64,000 nt of DNA from Flaccisagitta enflata (Eukaryota; Chaetognatha; Sagittoidea; Aphragmophora). A program made the position numbers and the translations under genes. Every line of letters begins with the position of its first letter. Position 1 is the first letter of the stretch. Location of the stretch: the NCBI GenBank assembly GCA_965153355.1, contig OZ231128.1:29884001-29948000 (forward strand), read 5' to 3'. The notes under the pieces are model-generated. The model was not told the DNA's origin and ran no database searches. It saw only the letters and a program-made list of their open reading frames with translations. This document shows positions 11,821 through 32,639 of this stretch, in pieces.

Positions 11821-12360
11821 GCGGAATGAGTGAGTGAATGAATGAGTAAATGAATAAATGAGTGAAAGAATGAATGAAAGAATGAATGCATGAACGAATG
11901 AATAGATGAATTGAATCAATAAATGAATGACTCAATAAATGAATGAATGAACAAATGAACGAAGGAATGAATGAATGAATGAATGAATGAATGAATGAAT
12001 GAATGTATAAAACATGATTACAAAGGAGAAAGGAATATTGATTAAGAGTGTTTTCTGAGATCTTATGAAAACATGACTGACAGATCAAAATGTAAACTGA
12101 CCAACAAATGGACAGACAAACTGACAGTCTAACCATGAATGAATGAATAAATGAATGAATGAATGAATGAATGAATAAATGAATAGATGAATGAATGAAT
12201 GAATGAATGAATGTATAAAACATGATTACAAAGGAGAAAGAAATATTGATTGAGAGTGTTTTCAGAGATCTTATGAAAACATAACTGACAGATTGAAATG
12301 CAAACTGACCAATGGATGGACAGACAGACAGACAAACTGACAGGCTGACCAAAGGACAGG
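11821..12360. repeat. GAAT arrays with a duplicated about 200-bp unit
   Basis: Three GAATGAATGA arrays (11826-11915, 11930-12005 and 12135-12210). After the last two comes the same unique segment of about 125 bp (GTATAAAACATGATTACAAA .. ACATAACTGACAG), at 12004-12130 and 12212-12345. An array plus its unique neighbour was therefore tandemly duplicated. Confidence 0.85.
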
Positions 12361-12469
12361 CCAATGGACTGGATTCCATTTAGATACGCAAGGACTTCAT
12401 GATTTGGGGAGGTAAAAAAAATAAAGAAACAGATTTCAGTCAGTTACAAGCATTTGGCCTGTGTTGGAA

Positions 12470-12805
12470 CACCCTTACAGACTCTCAAAGGGGCTGATAT
12501 CTCTCATGATGGATTTTTTCATAAAATATAACCAAATATCTTCAAATCGAGACTATCTCCAAGTATTTTGGCCAATTTGTTTAGAAATTATACTTGAAAC
12601 AAGGTAAGCTTTCCGTTGTATGGATACCACCACCTGACCTGTTTTTGTTCTTGATGATAGAGGGCATTTCACGAAAAGTTTGCTTTAAAAAAAACTTACC
12701 AAATAGTGAGAGATGTTCCCCACACACCACTGAACACTTCTCCGCCGATCAGTACAGTAGACACTCAAGTCTGATTAAATCGCTATATGGGAACAGCGTG
12801 GAGGA
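12470..12805 (-). repeat. Dispersed repeat G, copy 2
   Basis: Reverse-oriented, diverged copy of 7870-8230. It shares TTAATCAGACTTGAGTGTCT, the GGTAAGTTTTTT block and GGTCAGGTGGTGG in the same relative order. Confidence 0.8.
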
Positions 12806-13280
12806 TTAGTACAGTTACTTTTGTGTTCATACAGCTAAAACAATAATATGATATCATTTCATTTTTTTCATAAAAGAATATAGTATGACTTATAAGATGA
12901 ATTGAAATTATATCAGGAATATGAATATCAAACAAAATACATATAAGTTAAAGACTAAAAACACATGCAATATAAAGAAAATACAAAAAGCAAATTTCAG
13001 AAAGAACAGAAATGAATTAGTTACACTAACAAATAATGCAGGGTAACCATACTTTTTGGTGGGCAGCAGTGTACAGAGCAAATAGAGGAAGTCTCACATA
13101 AAAACAAAATTTAGTGACGTAAAAAAAACAGAAACTTTTTACTATAAAATATATACACAATGACTAATATCAATTTGTAAAAATGAAATGGAAAATACAG
13201 AAGAGAGTAGAGTTAAGGTGAATTGCTAAACGCAATTTACAAAAATGCTGCCACAACATTTTCAAGGCTATTATGTTTTT
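12806..13280. other. AT-rich unique DNA
   Basis: Very AT-rich and without open frames of interest. Nothing recognised. Confidence 0.45.
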
Positions 13281-13459
13281 AGTCTCGGCTCGAGACTTTC
13301 GGGAACTAACATAAAGGGCTACGAAGTTGGTTGGTTGGTCTGTCGGTTGATCCATGCGTTCGTGACTAAGTTTTTGGAGAGCTATTTTCGTCACTTGCTC
13401 CTGCCCAACCCGTTAACTATTTCCAGAGTTTCTGCGGAAACCAAACGGCCTCAGTGTTT
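13281..13459 (-). mobile_element. Family A element, GTCTCG/CGAGAC hairpin form
   Basis: Starts AGTCTCGGCTCGAGACT (13281-13297), the terminal hairpin with a different but still complementary stem. Then GTTGGTTGGTCTGTCGG, CTCCTGCCCAACCCG and a GGCCTCAGTGTTTTT end. The TTTC array begins immediately after. Confidence 0.7.
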
Positions 13460-14078
<619 letters not shown>

Positions 14079-14157
14079 CCCTTTCTCCGCCTCTTTGTTT
14101 TGTCTGTTCACTTCTATCCTTTCACAGTCGTACCATCTGTTTTCTTTCCTCCTATAT

Positions 14158-14267
<110 letters not shown>

Positions 14268-14766
14268 TGTTTCTCCTTTTGTTTTGGTCTTCCACTTCTC
14301 ACACATTCATCGTTCATTGTTGTGCCAAAAATTCTACCTGTCACTCGCTGCTGTCGTCTTAGCTTTCTTGCATGTTGTTGGCCGCTTATTGGGCAGTGGC
14401 CCTGTCAAGGCTGTTTTTTTTTTTCAACTAAAGAAATATCAGCTGCATTTGTTCCCAACTCTGTCTCTTTTTCTTTTCATAGATTAATCTGATTAAACCT
14501 TCCTTCAATTGATTTATTATCTATTCATCATGAATTCATCATGATCTCAATAGATTTGAACATTAATGATGAGCCGTTGATTAAACACAGGTACGCAGAA
14601 AATCATCTAGATTTCATTTAGCGCCACTCTTCTTAGAAAGAAGTGAGAGGAATGAGAAGAGCTTTGACAGTTTTTAAAGACCTTCATTCACTCTATGAAA
14701 TCATCATGATCTCGATAGAACACAGCGTCAATAAGCAAAATGAATACGCTGATCTCTGACGCAGGT
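14268..14766. other. Unique DNA with a two-copy short motif
   Basis: TCATCATGATCTCAATAGA near 14535 recurs as ATCATCATGATCTCGATAGA near 14700, both AT-rich. No gene seen. Confidence 0.4.
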
Positions 14767-14953
<187 letters not shown>

Positions 14954-14985
14954 ACAAAAAAAGAAATGTGTGACTAACTGACTGA

Positions 14986-15630
14986 CAGTCGTGGGCAAAA
15001 GTCATGTACACTTGGGCAAAGGCAGCCCCTCAGTACTTCAGAACTAAAGTTTAAGAATATTACACAACTACACTATACTCTTGTCCTTATTAGATTTTTT
15101 ATTGTTAAGTGATGTTGTCCAACTCATACACTATACACCATCAACTATAAAAGAGAAAAACAAGTTAATTCAAAAATGTTACCGTAGGATGGTTGGAAGG
15201 ATCTACATACATGCCGCTAGAATTATATACCAGAATTAGTCATAACTGGTCAACAATTGAACTTTACTTTGTATCATTTTAGTGTTCCACCATTTTATAG
15301 GAAATATTGGCGCTGAGACACAGGTTATGTTATTTGAAATTTGCTCAAACTTCAAAAAGTCTCCGAAAAACTGGATATTTCACATAAATTTCAATGAATT
15401 GGTCATTTTCTTAAGAGATGTATAAACTGAGACTAATATCCTTCTTTCAAGACCAATTTGGCTATTTTTGCTTGATTCTTTGAGAAATGACAATAATTTT
15501 AAGTAAAAGTGTCAGTTGATCTATTTTCAAAAAATCCTCTCATGGGGTTTCCCACATTTTCATTCAAAATTATGATGAAGCCAAACCGCTTGCATGAAGA
15601 AATGGTAGATCATGTACTTTTAGGCAAATC
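14986..15630. mobile_element. Possible terminal-inverted-repeat element
   Basis: Left GGGCAAAAGTCATGTACACT and right (reverse complement) TTTGCCTAAAAGTACATGAT share AAAAGT(A/C)CATG with a one-base indel. No target duplication was identified and no transposase is visible. The match may be chance. Confidence 0.25.
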
Positions 15631-15821
15631 AAATCTGAATTTCCAAAAATGAATACTTATTGCGCAATAAAGATTTTGCTGATAACACTCGCTTTTGAAA
15701 GCAGGGTAGGTAATAAAGGCAAAAGATAACCGATACCACTGACCATTTTTCCTTTCCGTATGAAGTTTCTGTTGAGGTGAGAAAGACAAAGAAACTTCAA
15801 AGAAAAGATTGCCCTAGGTTC
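15631..15821. other. Unique DNA
   Basis: No feature recognised. Confidence 0.4.
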
Positions 15822-15885
15822 TTAGTCACGTGCTACGCGACTGTATAACCCGCTATGTCGCTCAGTCTGTCTATTCTCCCAGTCC
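15822..15885 (-). mobile_element. Family A 3' end fragment
   Basis: AGTCACGTGCTACGCGACT hairpin (one G-T pair), then the GTATAACCCGCTATGTCGCT middle. Confidence 0.6.
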
Positions 15886-16261
15886 CAACATAGTAATACA
15901 GTTTTTTTCTTTGAGAATTAGTTTAGTGGCTCACCTCATATCATCTTCGATACGTTTGCCAAATGAGTGTTGTTTTCCATCTGCAACATTGAGGACATTC
16001 TTCCCTCTTGACTCGACACTATTTTTTAGTTAAAACATCTTAAACGTCTATGAATGTACATACCCTCTCTGATTAACTCTGATGTTCCACCAATTTCAAA
16101 TAATCTTCCCAATTTAATCTAAGGTAAGAGTTATACATGAAAAAAAAATCATATTCGTACTTCTTTTCTTGAAAAAAATTTCAAGTTTGTATCCATAGAC
16201 ATTGGTCATGGGGCATTGGAAGAAGTACTTACCCTCGAGCTAGGCGATGAAATATTGGATC
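15886..16261. other. Unique AT-rich DNA
   Basis: No gene or element recognised. Confidence 0.4.
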
Positions 16262-16418
16262 AAACAAGACTGGAAACACGACTGCCTTGGTCGCGTGTGG
16301 GTGGTCAGGGGCAGTTAACCCCGAGACAAAAAAGTAACTGGCCGGTGGAATAACCGATCGACTGACCAAAGGATCGATAGGAGATGGCATATAGAGTCCC
16401 GAAGCACACGATCAAAAA
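16262..16418 (+). mobile_element. Family A element, diverged
   Basis: AACAAGACTGG, then TTGGTCGCGTGTGGGTGGTC-AGGGGC, a GACTGACCAAAGGATCG middle and ATATAGAGTCCCGAAGCACA-CGATCAAAA. Both ends are recognisable but the hairpins are degraded. Confidence 0.65.
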
Positions 16419-16534
16419 AAAAAAGATTCTCTCGACTGCTGTACCAGACTTTCCACCGGGACCTTGGAAAACATAAATAAAGCGTGCGTCGAGTTGATTA
16501 TTTTGGATATTCAATATCCACCATTATAAAAAGA

Positions 16535-17045
16535 ACAGGTCGCCCAAGGGCAATATGTGGTCAGCGATACCCGTTGCCCTGCTTTGCATGGTTGTAAATC
16601 AGAATGAGAGGAAGCAGGGCAGCGGCCCCGAAGGGGACGAAGTCCTGTAGAACACAGGGGACTTTTGTTCTTCGGTTCGTCGCTTGTCCGTCCGTTTGTC
16701 AGTCCCCCAGGCCTCTCAGGCCTGAAATTCCTCTCACCTGTCCTCCCAGGCTTGAAATCTGCCCTCCCAGGCCTTGAATCTGCGGGGAGATTTAAGGCCT
16801 GGGAGGACAGGTTTCAGCTCAGAGGGTAGATTCAAGCCTGAGAGGGCAGATTCAAGGCCTGAGAGAGGCTGATTTTAAGCCTGAGAGGCAGGATTTCAGG
16901 CCTGAGAGGTCAGATTTCAGGCCTGGAGGGCCTGGGGGACTAATGAATGAACCGGAGGAATTCAAAGCGATGAACGATAAACAAACGGACTAACAAAAGT
17001 CCCTCTGTGTTCTACAGGACTTCGTCCTCTTCGCCGCTGCCCAAA
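16535..17045. mobile_element. Family B foldback element with inverted 20-bp sub-repeats
   Basis: Left end CAGCGATACCCGTTGCCCTG ... GGGCAGCGGCCCCGAAGGGG and the GACGAAGTCCTGTAGAACAC block. Sub-repeats read CTCAGGCCTGAAAT on the left and flip to GGCCTGGGAGGACAGG after about 16790. The right end repeats the outer blocks in reverse (GTGTTCTACAGGACTTCGTC, then GCCGCTGCCC). A clear palindromic layout. Confidence 0.85.
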
Positions 17046-17096
17046 ACAAACCTTCTCATCATCGTTTTTGGTACTTCCATCACATGTTCATCATCA

Positions 17097-17315
<219 letters not shown>

Positions 17316-17483
17316 GCTTTGTTTTGATTGTTCATTTGTTTGTAAGGGTGTCCATTTATTTCCATTCTGTTGTTCATGCATTTCACTCGTTCCTTTACTG
17401 ACCGTCTCCCCGTCATGTCATAATCATTGAGTTATGATCTTTGTAACAAATATCATCATTTCGTCATTCATATCATCAATCTA

Positions 17484-17495
17484 ATCGCATCATCG

Positions 17496-17526
<31 letters not shown>

Positions 17527-17543
17527 ATCATATCATTATCATT

Positions 17544-17581
<38 letters not shown>

Positions 17582-17588
17582 ATCATAT

Positions 17589-17674
<86 letters not shown>

Positions 17675-17875
17675 TTTCACTAACAATATCATCATCATCG
17701 TTATATCTATTGTGAACATCATCATCATATTTATCGTGATCATCATCATCAACATCATCATCAACATCATCATCAACATCATCATCATGATCGACAATAT
17801 CATAATATCTATCATCTATCAGCATCATATTTATCGTGATCATCATCATCGTCATTGTCATCAACCTCACCATTT
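17484..17875. repeat. (ATC)n trinucleotide array
   Basis: Perfect ATC at 17492-17525 and 17545-17670, then interrupted ATC with GTGAACATC and TTTATCGTGATC variants. Poly-Ile, Met and Asp frames are artefacts. Confidence 0.95.
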
Positions 17876-18289
17876 TCCATCATGGCTTTCATTGCCCTCT
17901 CCTCCTTCCCCACTTCTTGCTCCCGACCCCCACCCCCACCCCCCCCCCTTCCTTAGCAGTCATTGCCATGAAACCTCGGGTCCATTTTGCCTTTCATCTT
18001 GCTGTGGTTCACGATTGGATTAGCGCCATTTAAGGACGTCTTTGGTGAGAAAGATCTTTTGGAATTTTGCCCAAGAATTCCTTTTTTCCCTCTTTTTTTT
18101 CCGGTCTAAATTTCCTTTTCTGTTATCAATTTACGTGGAAGTGATATTGCTTTTCATATATCAATAGAGTTTTGATGGCACTTTAGTATCGGAAATAAAA
18201 AGGAAAATAAAAATTGTCCATCCATTTCCAAAAGAAGGATTATCTTTATTCACAGGCATTAAACAAAAAGACCGGGATCGCAGAATACA
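17876..18289. other. Unique DNA
   Basis: C-rich patch at 17920-17950, otherwise nothing recognised. Confidence 0.4.
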
Positions 18290-19152
<863 letters not shown>

Positions 19153-19555
19153 AAAAACTCATTTGTTTTTAATCTCATTTTCTTCATTTTTTTCCCTAAT
19201 TTGTATATTCTTGATACATATGTATTTTTTCTCGGGGCCGCATCGGTGGGTGTTTTCGAGAAGAGTTCCTTCCTTATTGTTCTCTTGATGAATTCTTGAT
19301 GCCAGTTTTTTTCGGCGTCGCACCTGATTCCATCCTTTCATTTTTTTTCGTCCATCCTTCCATCCTTCCATCCCTCTATCCTACCATTTTTCAACATTCT
19401 TCTTGCCGATACCGATTTTATTGTCTTTTTTTTTACAGTCTTTCGCTCCTCTTTTTATTCTTTTCTTTTCTTTAATTTTTTCTAATCCCATTTTCTTCTT
19501 ATCACTGACATTGGGAACCTTTATAACGCTGGATAAAATAAAATTATATCCTTTT
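19153..19555. other. Unique AT-rich DNA
   Basis: Short CCATCCTTCCATCCTTCCAT run at about 19351-19385; otherwise nothing recognised. Confidence 0.4.
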
Positions 19556-19872
19556 TAGTCACGGACTAGCTACTCTATAAGACATTTTGTTCGTCCGTCC
19601 GTCCGCCTAACCCACCTAAAACACCATCACCGTGCATCAAATTACCAACGACCAGGACATAATCCCACCGACTACCCACCAAGCACCTCATCCACCTAAA
19701 ACACAATCACCCTGCATCAAAATCACCAACGACCGGGACTTAAACCCACCGACCACCCACCAACCACCTCTTCAATAACGCATGTGGAGGTGTGAAGGGG
19801 GTTGTGCGCATGTGCGCCCCTGCCCACCCGATATTGTAAGTTTGTTACCCCGCGTTACTTGTTTTTCAACGA
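19556..19872 (-). mobile_element. Family A element, subfamily 2, with internal duplication
   Basis: TTAGTCACGGACTAGCTACT-CTATAAG end. The middle holds two diverged copies of CACCTAAAACACNATCACC .. ACCAACGACC. The far end is CGCCCCTGCCCACCCG-ATATTGTAAG-TTTGTTACCCCGCGTTACTT-GTTTTTC, the subfamily 2 form. Confidence 0.7.
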
Positions 19873-19984
19873 TCGTCCGTTGTCCGTAGTCCGTCTGGCT
19901 GTCGATTGCGGTTGGTTGAAAATCAAATGAAATGGAAATGGAAACCGTAGGCAGTATTGGCCCATCTTGCAATTTCGCTTTCTT

Positions 19985-20130
19985 TTAAGAACCTAGTTTA
20001 GAGGAACATCAAGGCTTGAAATGACCGCAAAATCAAGAACATTTCAAGCACAGATGTGTGCTTGCCTGATTTATGATAGTAGTTATTTCACTCATTATCT
20101 TTTGAAGGCTCTGGCCAAAAGATATCATTT
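19985..20130. mobile_element. Fragment of the TA-MITE family found at 28.2 kb
   Basis: TTTTAAGAACCTAGTTTAGA-GGAACATCAAGGCTTGAAAT matches the left arm of the 28207-28628 and 28843-28998 elements. The right end is diverged. Confidence 0.6.
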
Positions 20131-20276
20131 TTAGTTGCGGACACGTGACTCTACATCTTGCTGTGTCGGTCCGTCCGTCGGTCCGTCGGTAACATTTTTG
20201 AATTCAACGCGGTTTTCGCACTGCTGCTCCTGCCCAACCATCCGCGACTGGATTGCCGTGTATCCGGCCTTGTTTA
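20131..20276 (-). mobile_element. Family A element, complete
   Basis: TTAGTTGCGGACACGTGACT, GTCGGTCCGTCCGTCGGTCC middle, CTCCTGCCCAACCATCCGCG-ACTGG, CCGTGTATCCGGCCTTGTTT. Both ends present; the 3' hairpin has one mismatch. Confidence 0.85.
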
Positions 20277-20492
20277 GTTGTTATATTAAAAAAGAAAAGT
20301 ATACCGATGAGCAGAAAAACAAAAGACACATTCTTTAAAATTGATCATGCCGTTAAATTGTTGTCACGTCAAATCGAGAGGTCAGGATTGCTATATGCAT
20401 CCATATGAAGCAAAACAAAATGGCACTACGACCGACGTAAAATCGCAAAATGATTTCAATAACCACACTAACAATGACAACAGTGACAACAG
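20277..20492. other. Unique DNA
   Basis: No feature recognised between the family A element and the AAC array. Confidence 0.4.
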
Positions 20493-20499
20493 TGACAAT

Positions 20500-20542
<43 letters not shown>

Positions 20543-20581
20543 CAACACAACACAACACAACACAACACAACACAACACAAC

Positions 20582-20623
<42 letters not shown>

Positions 20624-20627
20624 ACGA
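20493..20627. repeat. (AAC)n with internal (ACAAC)n
   Basis: AAC units flank a central run of eight ACAAC pentamers (about 20541-20585), a symmetrical compound microsatellite. Confidence 0.95.
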
Positions 20628-20660
20628 CGACGAAAATATTTTCGTCAACTGATCTTGGCT

Positions 20661-21263
20661 TACGTGTAGGAGAGGACCGGACTTTTTTTAGCGTTTTTAA
20701 CGAGTTTTTTTTTTTCACGAAAATTTCAAATCTGAAACAAGAGAACAATTTAGGTCAATGATCCAAGCCCATACCAAACCCCTACCCCTACACCCACCCC
20801 TACCCCTAAACCCACCCCTACCCCTACCCCTAAACCCACCCTACCCTAAACCCACCCTAACCCTAAACCCACCCTACCCTAACCCTTACCCTAAACCACC
20901 TACCCTACCCACTCACCCCTACCTAAACCCACCCTACCCTAAACCACCCTAACCCTAAACCCCCTCCCTTACCCTAAACCCACTACCTAAACCACCTAAC
21001 CCTAACAACCCTAACTTCCTAAACCCCCTACCCCACCCCTAACCCTAAAGGTTAGGTTAGGGTTAGGGGTGGGTTTAGGGGTAGGGGTGGGTTTAGGGTT
21101 AGGGGTAGGGGTGGGTTTAGGGGTAGGGGCGGGTGTAGGGGTAGGGGTTTGGTATGGGCTCGGATCATTGACCTAAATTGTTCTCTTGTTTCAGATTTGA
21201 AATTTTCGTGAAAAAAAAACTCGTTAAAAACGCTAAAAAAAGTCCGGTCCTCTCCTACACGTA
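20661..21263. mobile_element. Large palindrome with telomere-like core
   Basis: Left arm starts TACGTGTAGGAGAGGACCGG (20661) and the right arm ends with its reverse complement (21263). Pairing continues for more than 100 bp on each side (TTTTTTAGCGTTTTTAACGA, AAATTTCAAATCTGAAACAA, CCATACCAAACCCCTACCCC). The centre is CCCTAAACCC-rich on the left and GGGTTAGGGG-rich on the right, switching strand at about 21048. This is a foldback element or inverted duplication. It ends 30 bp upstream of a splice acceptor. Confidence 0.88.
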
Positions 21264-21293
21264 GACCCTGATCTTTTTTTCTCATGATGTTTC

Positions 21294-21329
21294 AGAGAGT
21301 TGCTTGAACATTTTCTTGAAATCGAAATA
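21294..21329 (+). other. Splice acceptor and 5' UTR before the secreted-protein start
   Basis: TTTTTTTCTCATGATGTTTC-AG (AG at 21294-21295) is a good 3' splice site, followed by 34 bp to the ATG at 21330. The start codon would therefore be in a second exon with the promoter further upstream. Inference from sequence only. Confidence 0.45.
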
Positions 21330-29079
<7,750 letters not shown>

Positions 29080-29217
29080 AGTAGTGTCTGCCATCTGCAA
29101 ACGACCACTAAAGACATCCAGGATATTGAAACAAATGAACTTCATCTCGGCATCTGCTCACAACACGATACAGCTTCAGCCTATTCCGATGTAATGAGGA
29201 AGAAACAGGAAAAATTT

Positions 29218-29410
29218 AAACAAGGCCGGATACACGGCTACCCAGTCGCGTGCGGGTGGGCGAGGGCTGTATTTGAGGTCACTAGAACATCTGGACGGGA
29301 GCAGTGAGGCCAAAGACCGCAAAAACAAACAAAAATGTGATGGACCAACCAAACGACGGACAGACAGACGGACAAAGCGGGGTGTAGAGTGGAGTAGTAT
29401 GCGACTAAAA
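29218..29410 (+). mobile_element. Family A element, long-range pair kept, local hairpin lost
   Basis: AACAAGGCCGGATACACGGC-T, AGTCGCGTGCGGGTGGGCGA-GGGC, ACGGACAGACAGACGGACAA and GTATGCGACTAAAAAG. The 5' AGTCGCGTGC still pairs with 3' GTATGCGACT (two G-T), although the 3' local stem is broken. Confidence 0.85.
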
Positions 29411-29754
29411 AGTGTTGGATAAGCTACATGTAATCAGAATCATAACTTGTTTTCATCTTGATATGAATTACGTCATTACCTGTCTAATCACTATTGATGA
29501 TGAATACTCCCCTTTCACTCTATGAAATTATTGAGACAATGTGCATCGTAAGGATTGCAAACGGGGGTCAAAATTGTAATTACACATGATGAATAAGATT
29601 AGTATGGAGAAATTTGCTGTCTTATCTAAAATCAGTATATTTTTGTTGCACACATGTGTAATGATTATTCAGATGTTCCAAGCCGCATTGATTTCCCCAT
29701 GACACTAAAAATTAAAAGTTACGACCTGATCAACGGACACCATGGCCATATGGG
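29411..29754. other. Unique AT-rich DNA
   Basis: No feature recognised between the family A element and the pogo-like element. Confidence 0.4.
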
Positions 29755-29756
29755 TA

Positions 29757-30581
29757 CAGTCGAGCTTCACTAGAGCGCACCCGCTAATAAGGCATCCCTC
29801 GCATCAAGGCATGATTTAAAAAGTCCCAATTTTTTTCTCTTAATTCCTTTGTTGATAAGCCCCGCATATAAGGCACCCGCCTATTAGGCAAATTTCACTA
29901 TAGCGCATGAAAAATGGTGTTTTTGCTGAATATTTGGCTCGCTTTGAAGGCATCTGAAAAACAAAGTGTATTAAGGATGAGGAGGTGGATAACTTAAGTG
30001 TGGAAGATAAGGCAAAAGACGGAGAAGAAATACCAATGAGAGCGATAATGATGATGAAGAGTAATACCAATGACGATGAAGAGGTATACCGATGATGAAA
30101 AGAGCAAGTGAAGAGAGAGGAGGGAGATGAAGAAGAGGAGTGAAAGTCGATTAGCCGATGAATCCATGCCAATAAGAGATCGATGATAACGTGTTAGTGC
30201 CTGAATGACATTTTCAACCACTGAATGTCATTAGAGTAAAAGGTCTAAGAATAGTCAACTCCATACAAGTTTCAAAATCAGGCTGGTCTTATTCAAGGTA
30301 AGTTAGGTGGCGAGCTTGTTAATGAATAATGATAATGGTGAAACTGTTTACTCTTTGCAAAAAAGTAAAGGAAGATCCAGATATTTTTTGTTGTCACTTC
30401 AAAGTATCCATCTGTGCCTGTTTGATTGTGTATCAAACCAAAAGATAGAATAAGTAAAGCATATTTGAGCCTTATGTATTCAGTATGGTGCATAAATGTA
30501 CATGCTTGGCTATAAGGCACCCCGCCTTAAAGGCATGAAATCAACCGGTCCCTTGAGATGCCTTCTAGTGAAGCTTAAGTG
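29757..30581. mobile_element. pogo/Tigger-like non-autonomous element, 825 bp
   Basis: Left CAGTCGAGCTTCACTAGAG and right (reverse complement) CACTTAAGCTTCACTAGAA are inverted repeats flanked by TA (29755-29756, 30582-30583). The CAGTCGA.CTTC start resembles pogo/Tigger termini. Sub-terminal TATAAGGCACCC-type repeats lie at both ends. The interior has GATGATGAAGAG-rich text but no intact transposase. Confidence 0.8.
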
Positions 30582-30689
30582 TACTTTAATTTTCGAACGC
30601 TCTTGCTCTTGCCCTCAATTTTTTCAGTTTAAGTCAGGTGTAGGAACGATAGAAACAAGGCCTGGCGTTAACTATTTATTTTTTTACCT

Positions 30690-30785
30690 GTCTCTAGCTC
30701 TTTGAGACCTCTCCCTAGCTCGAAAGGGTCTATCTCTAGCTCTACTAGACCTATCTCTAGCTCAATCAGACCTATCTAGAACTGA
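30690..30785. repeat. About 21-bp tandem repeat, 4 copies
   Basis: AGACCTATCTCTAGCTC with variable joints repeats four times. Confidence 0.8.
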
Positions 30786-30879
30786 ATATGATGATGAACA
30801 CAATGACGATCATCTTGAATTATGAACGAGATCAATTTTCAAGTGATTTCAAACATTTTTTGCGATTTTTTACTCGAGG

Positions 30880-30948
30880 GTGACCGACAGACAGACAGAC
30901 AGACAGACAGAGCCTCTTATAGAGGTGCTATGGCGCATCTAAAAAATG
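30880..30948 (+). mobile_element. Family A 3' half, AGGTGC-type hairpin
   Basis: GACCGACAGACAGACAG run, GCCTCTTATAGAGGTGCTAT-GGCGCATCTAAAAAA. The stem is of the GGTGC/GCATC kind. Confidence 0.65.
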
Positions 30949-32015
30949 GCATTTGACAGGTTGTACTAGAAATTTTTTTTTGCTTCGCAGGAAAGAGTTT
31001 TCAAGAGGCCTACCTTGATGCCTTTCTAAAGATGGTTCCTGATTGATTTGAAACTTGCGCAATGGCTCATTTGAAAGCTTTTTTTGTGAAGGAAATTATT
31101 TTTGCCAACCGGAGTACAATTTTAGCTTTTCTAGGCACTCTGACAGACGCAATGTCTATCTGTTGGTAGGCAGGCGTGCATTTTATGGAGTAAAGAGTAA
31201 CGCCGTTACTCGGAAGGACATGGGGGCCTCTCGGAAGGTCTTTGAATAGGAAGAAGAAAAAAGAAGAAGAAAGATAAAAAGAAGTAGAGCAAGATAAAAA
31301 AAAAGGGAATAAGAAAAAGTGAAGATACATCGAGAGAAAGACAGACATACAGACAGAGACAGAGAACAATAGAGACTGACAGAGAGAGAGTCGGAATCGA
31401 TTTATCACATGGTTGACAACTAGACTAACTAGCAACTATTATCATATTATGGTTTGTCTAATCCAGACTTTAAGATCAATTAGATCAATCAAATCTTCAA
31501 AGGAACACAACTTTCCTATATGCAGTTTCCGACGTTCCTAACAACAGCTTCTTTTTTAAAGAAATTGCACACCAATTCACACTGGGCAAATACGTCCCAA
31601 CCACAGACCACGACAAGCGTTGCTCGCCTGGAATAGGGGATAGAGTGACCCAAGCATTCTGAATTCTACAGCCTTTTTAAAGATTTATACAATGCATTGC
31701 ATACATCTGTTTTTATAAAACTTCACAACAAATAAAACCAGTATGATTTTTTTGCACATGTAAAGTGGTAATATTATCTGTTTATGACGCACTGAAAATT
31801 ACCATAGAATTTGCTACCCAAGCTAGATAAGTAGTAAAATTTATAAAATGAAATTTAATGATAATTTTTGTTTTTATGTTTTCAATTAAACTGTCAACAG
31901 CCATATTTTGCATGAATTGACTTGCATATGCCAGTTTTAATTTCCAATCCTTTATTTTACAGCTGAAAAAATAAGCGAAATACAATTAAAAACTTATTTT
32001 GTCAATGTACCATGG
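30949..32015. other. Unique AT-rich DNA
   Basis: A GAAGAAAAAAGAAGAAG purine patch at 31246-31320. The part after about 31740 may belong to the foldback element centred at 32.1 kb. No gene recognised. Confidence 0.45.
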
Positions 32016-32162
32016 CTCATTGAAAATTTTAAATTTGCATAGAATATCAAAATATCAACAAAACAAGAACATAGCGCGATTCCTAAAACATAAACTGAGG
32101 ACGCTATGTTCTTATTTTAATGATATTTTGATTTTTTATGCAAATTTAAAATTTTCGGTGAG
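32016..32162. mobile_element. Foldback element, family E copy 2 (core)
   Basis: Arms CTCATTGAAAATTTTAAATT-TGCAT and ATGCAAATTTAAAATTTTCG-GTGAG, then inner AAGAACATAGCG / CGCTATGTTCTT. The same layout as 1916-2056 and 60094-60235. Confidence 0.75.
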
Positions 32163-32639
32163 CAGTTAAAAAAATGATTGTCATTATCTTATTCACTTTT
32201 TAATCTCATCAGAATCGAATTTTCTTCGATCTTTTTGCATTTTTGTCACTTGACAGTCACAGATTGGTTTCCTCATGTAAATCTATACATTTAGGTACAA
32301 AAAAATAAACACAAGCATTGACCTAAGCAAAAATAGCAAAGTGAATGGTAATTTTGTTCTCTGGGTAAACTCCTCTTGATTTAATTTCAGTGCGTCTTAT
32401 TTTGTTAAAGCAGCGTATTGATAGTTGTCTTTAATCCCAATTGAGGAAAGTTTAAATGTTTGTCGTTTCAAAAATTAAAAAATTTCAAACTGCATTATGC
32501 AAATTAGATAATTGATGAAATCATTTCCATCTTTTTTAACTCAGGGTTGGTAAACTTGAAGTTAGACAGGTTTGAGGCAGTTTGACAAGTCGGAAAAGGA
32601 ACAGATGAAGAAATCAACAAGGTCTTTTGTTTACTGACT
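32163..32639. other. AT-rich DNA, partly foldback flank
   Basis: ACATTTAGGTAC near 32290 resembles the right half of the 59.9-60.5 kb element. No gene seen. Confidence 0.4.

Noticed and set aside
29880-30240. Possible transposase remnant inside the pogo-like element
   Set aside because: Frames are broken by many stops and no DDE or HTH motif could be read; the element is called only on its ends and TA sites.
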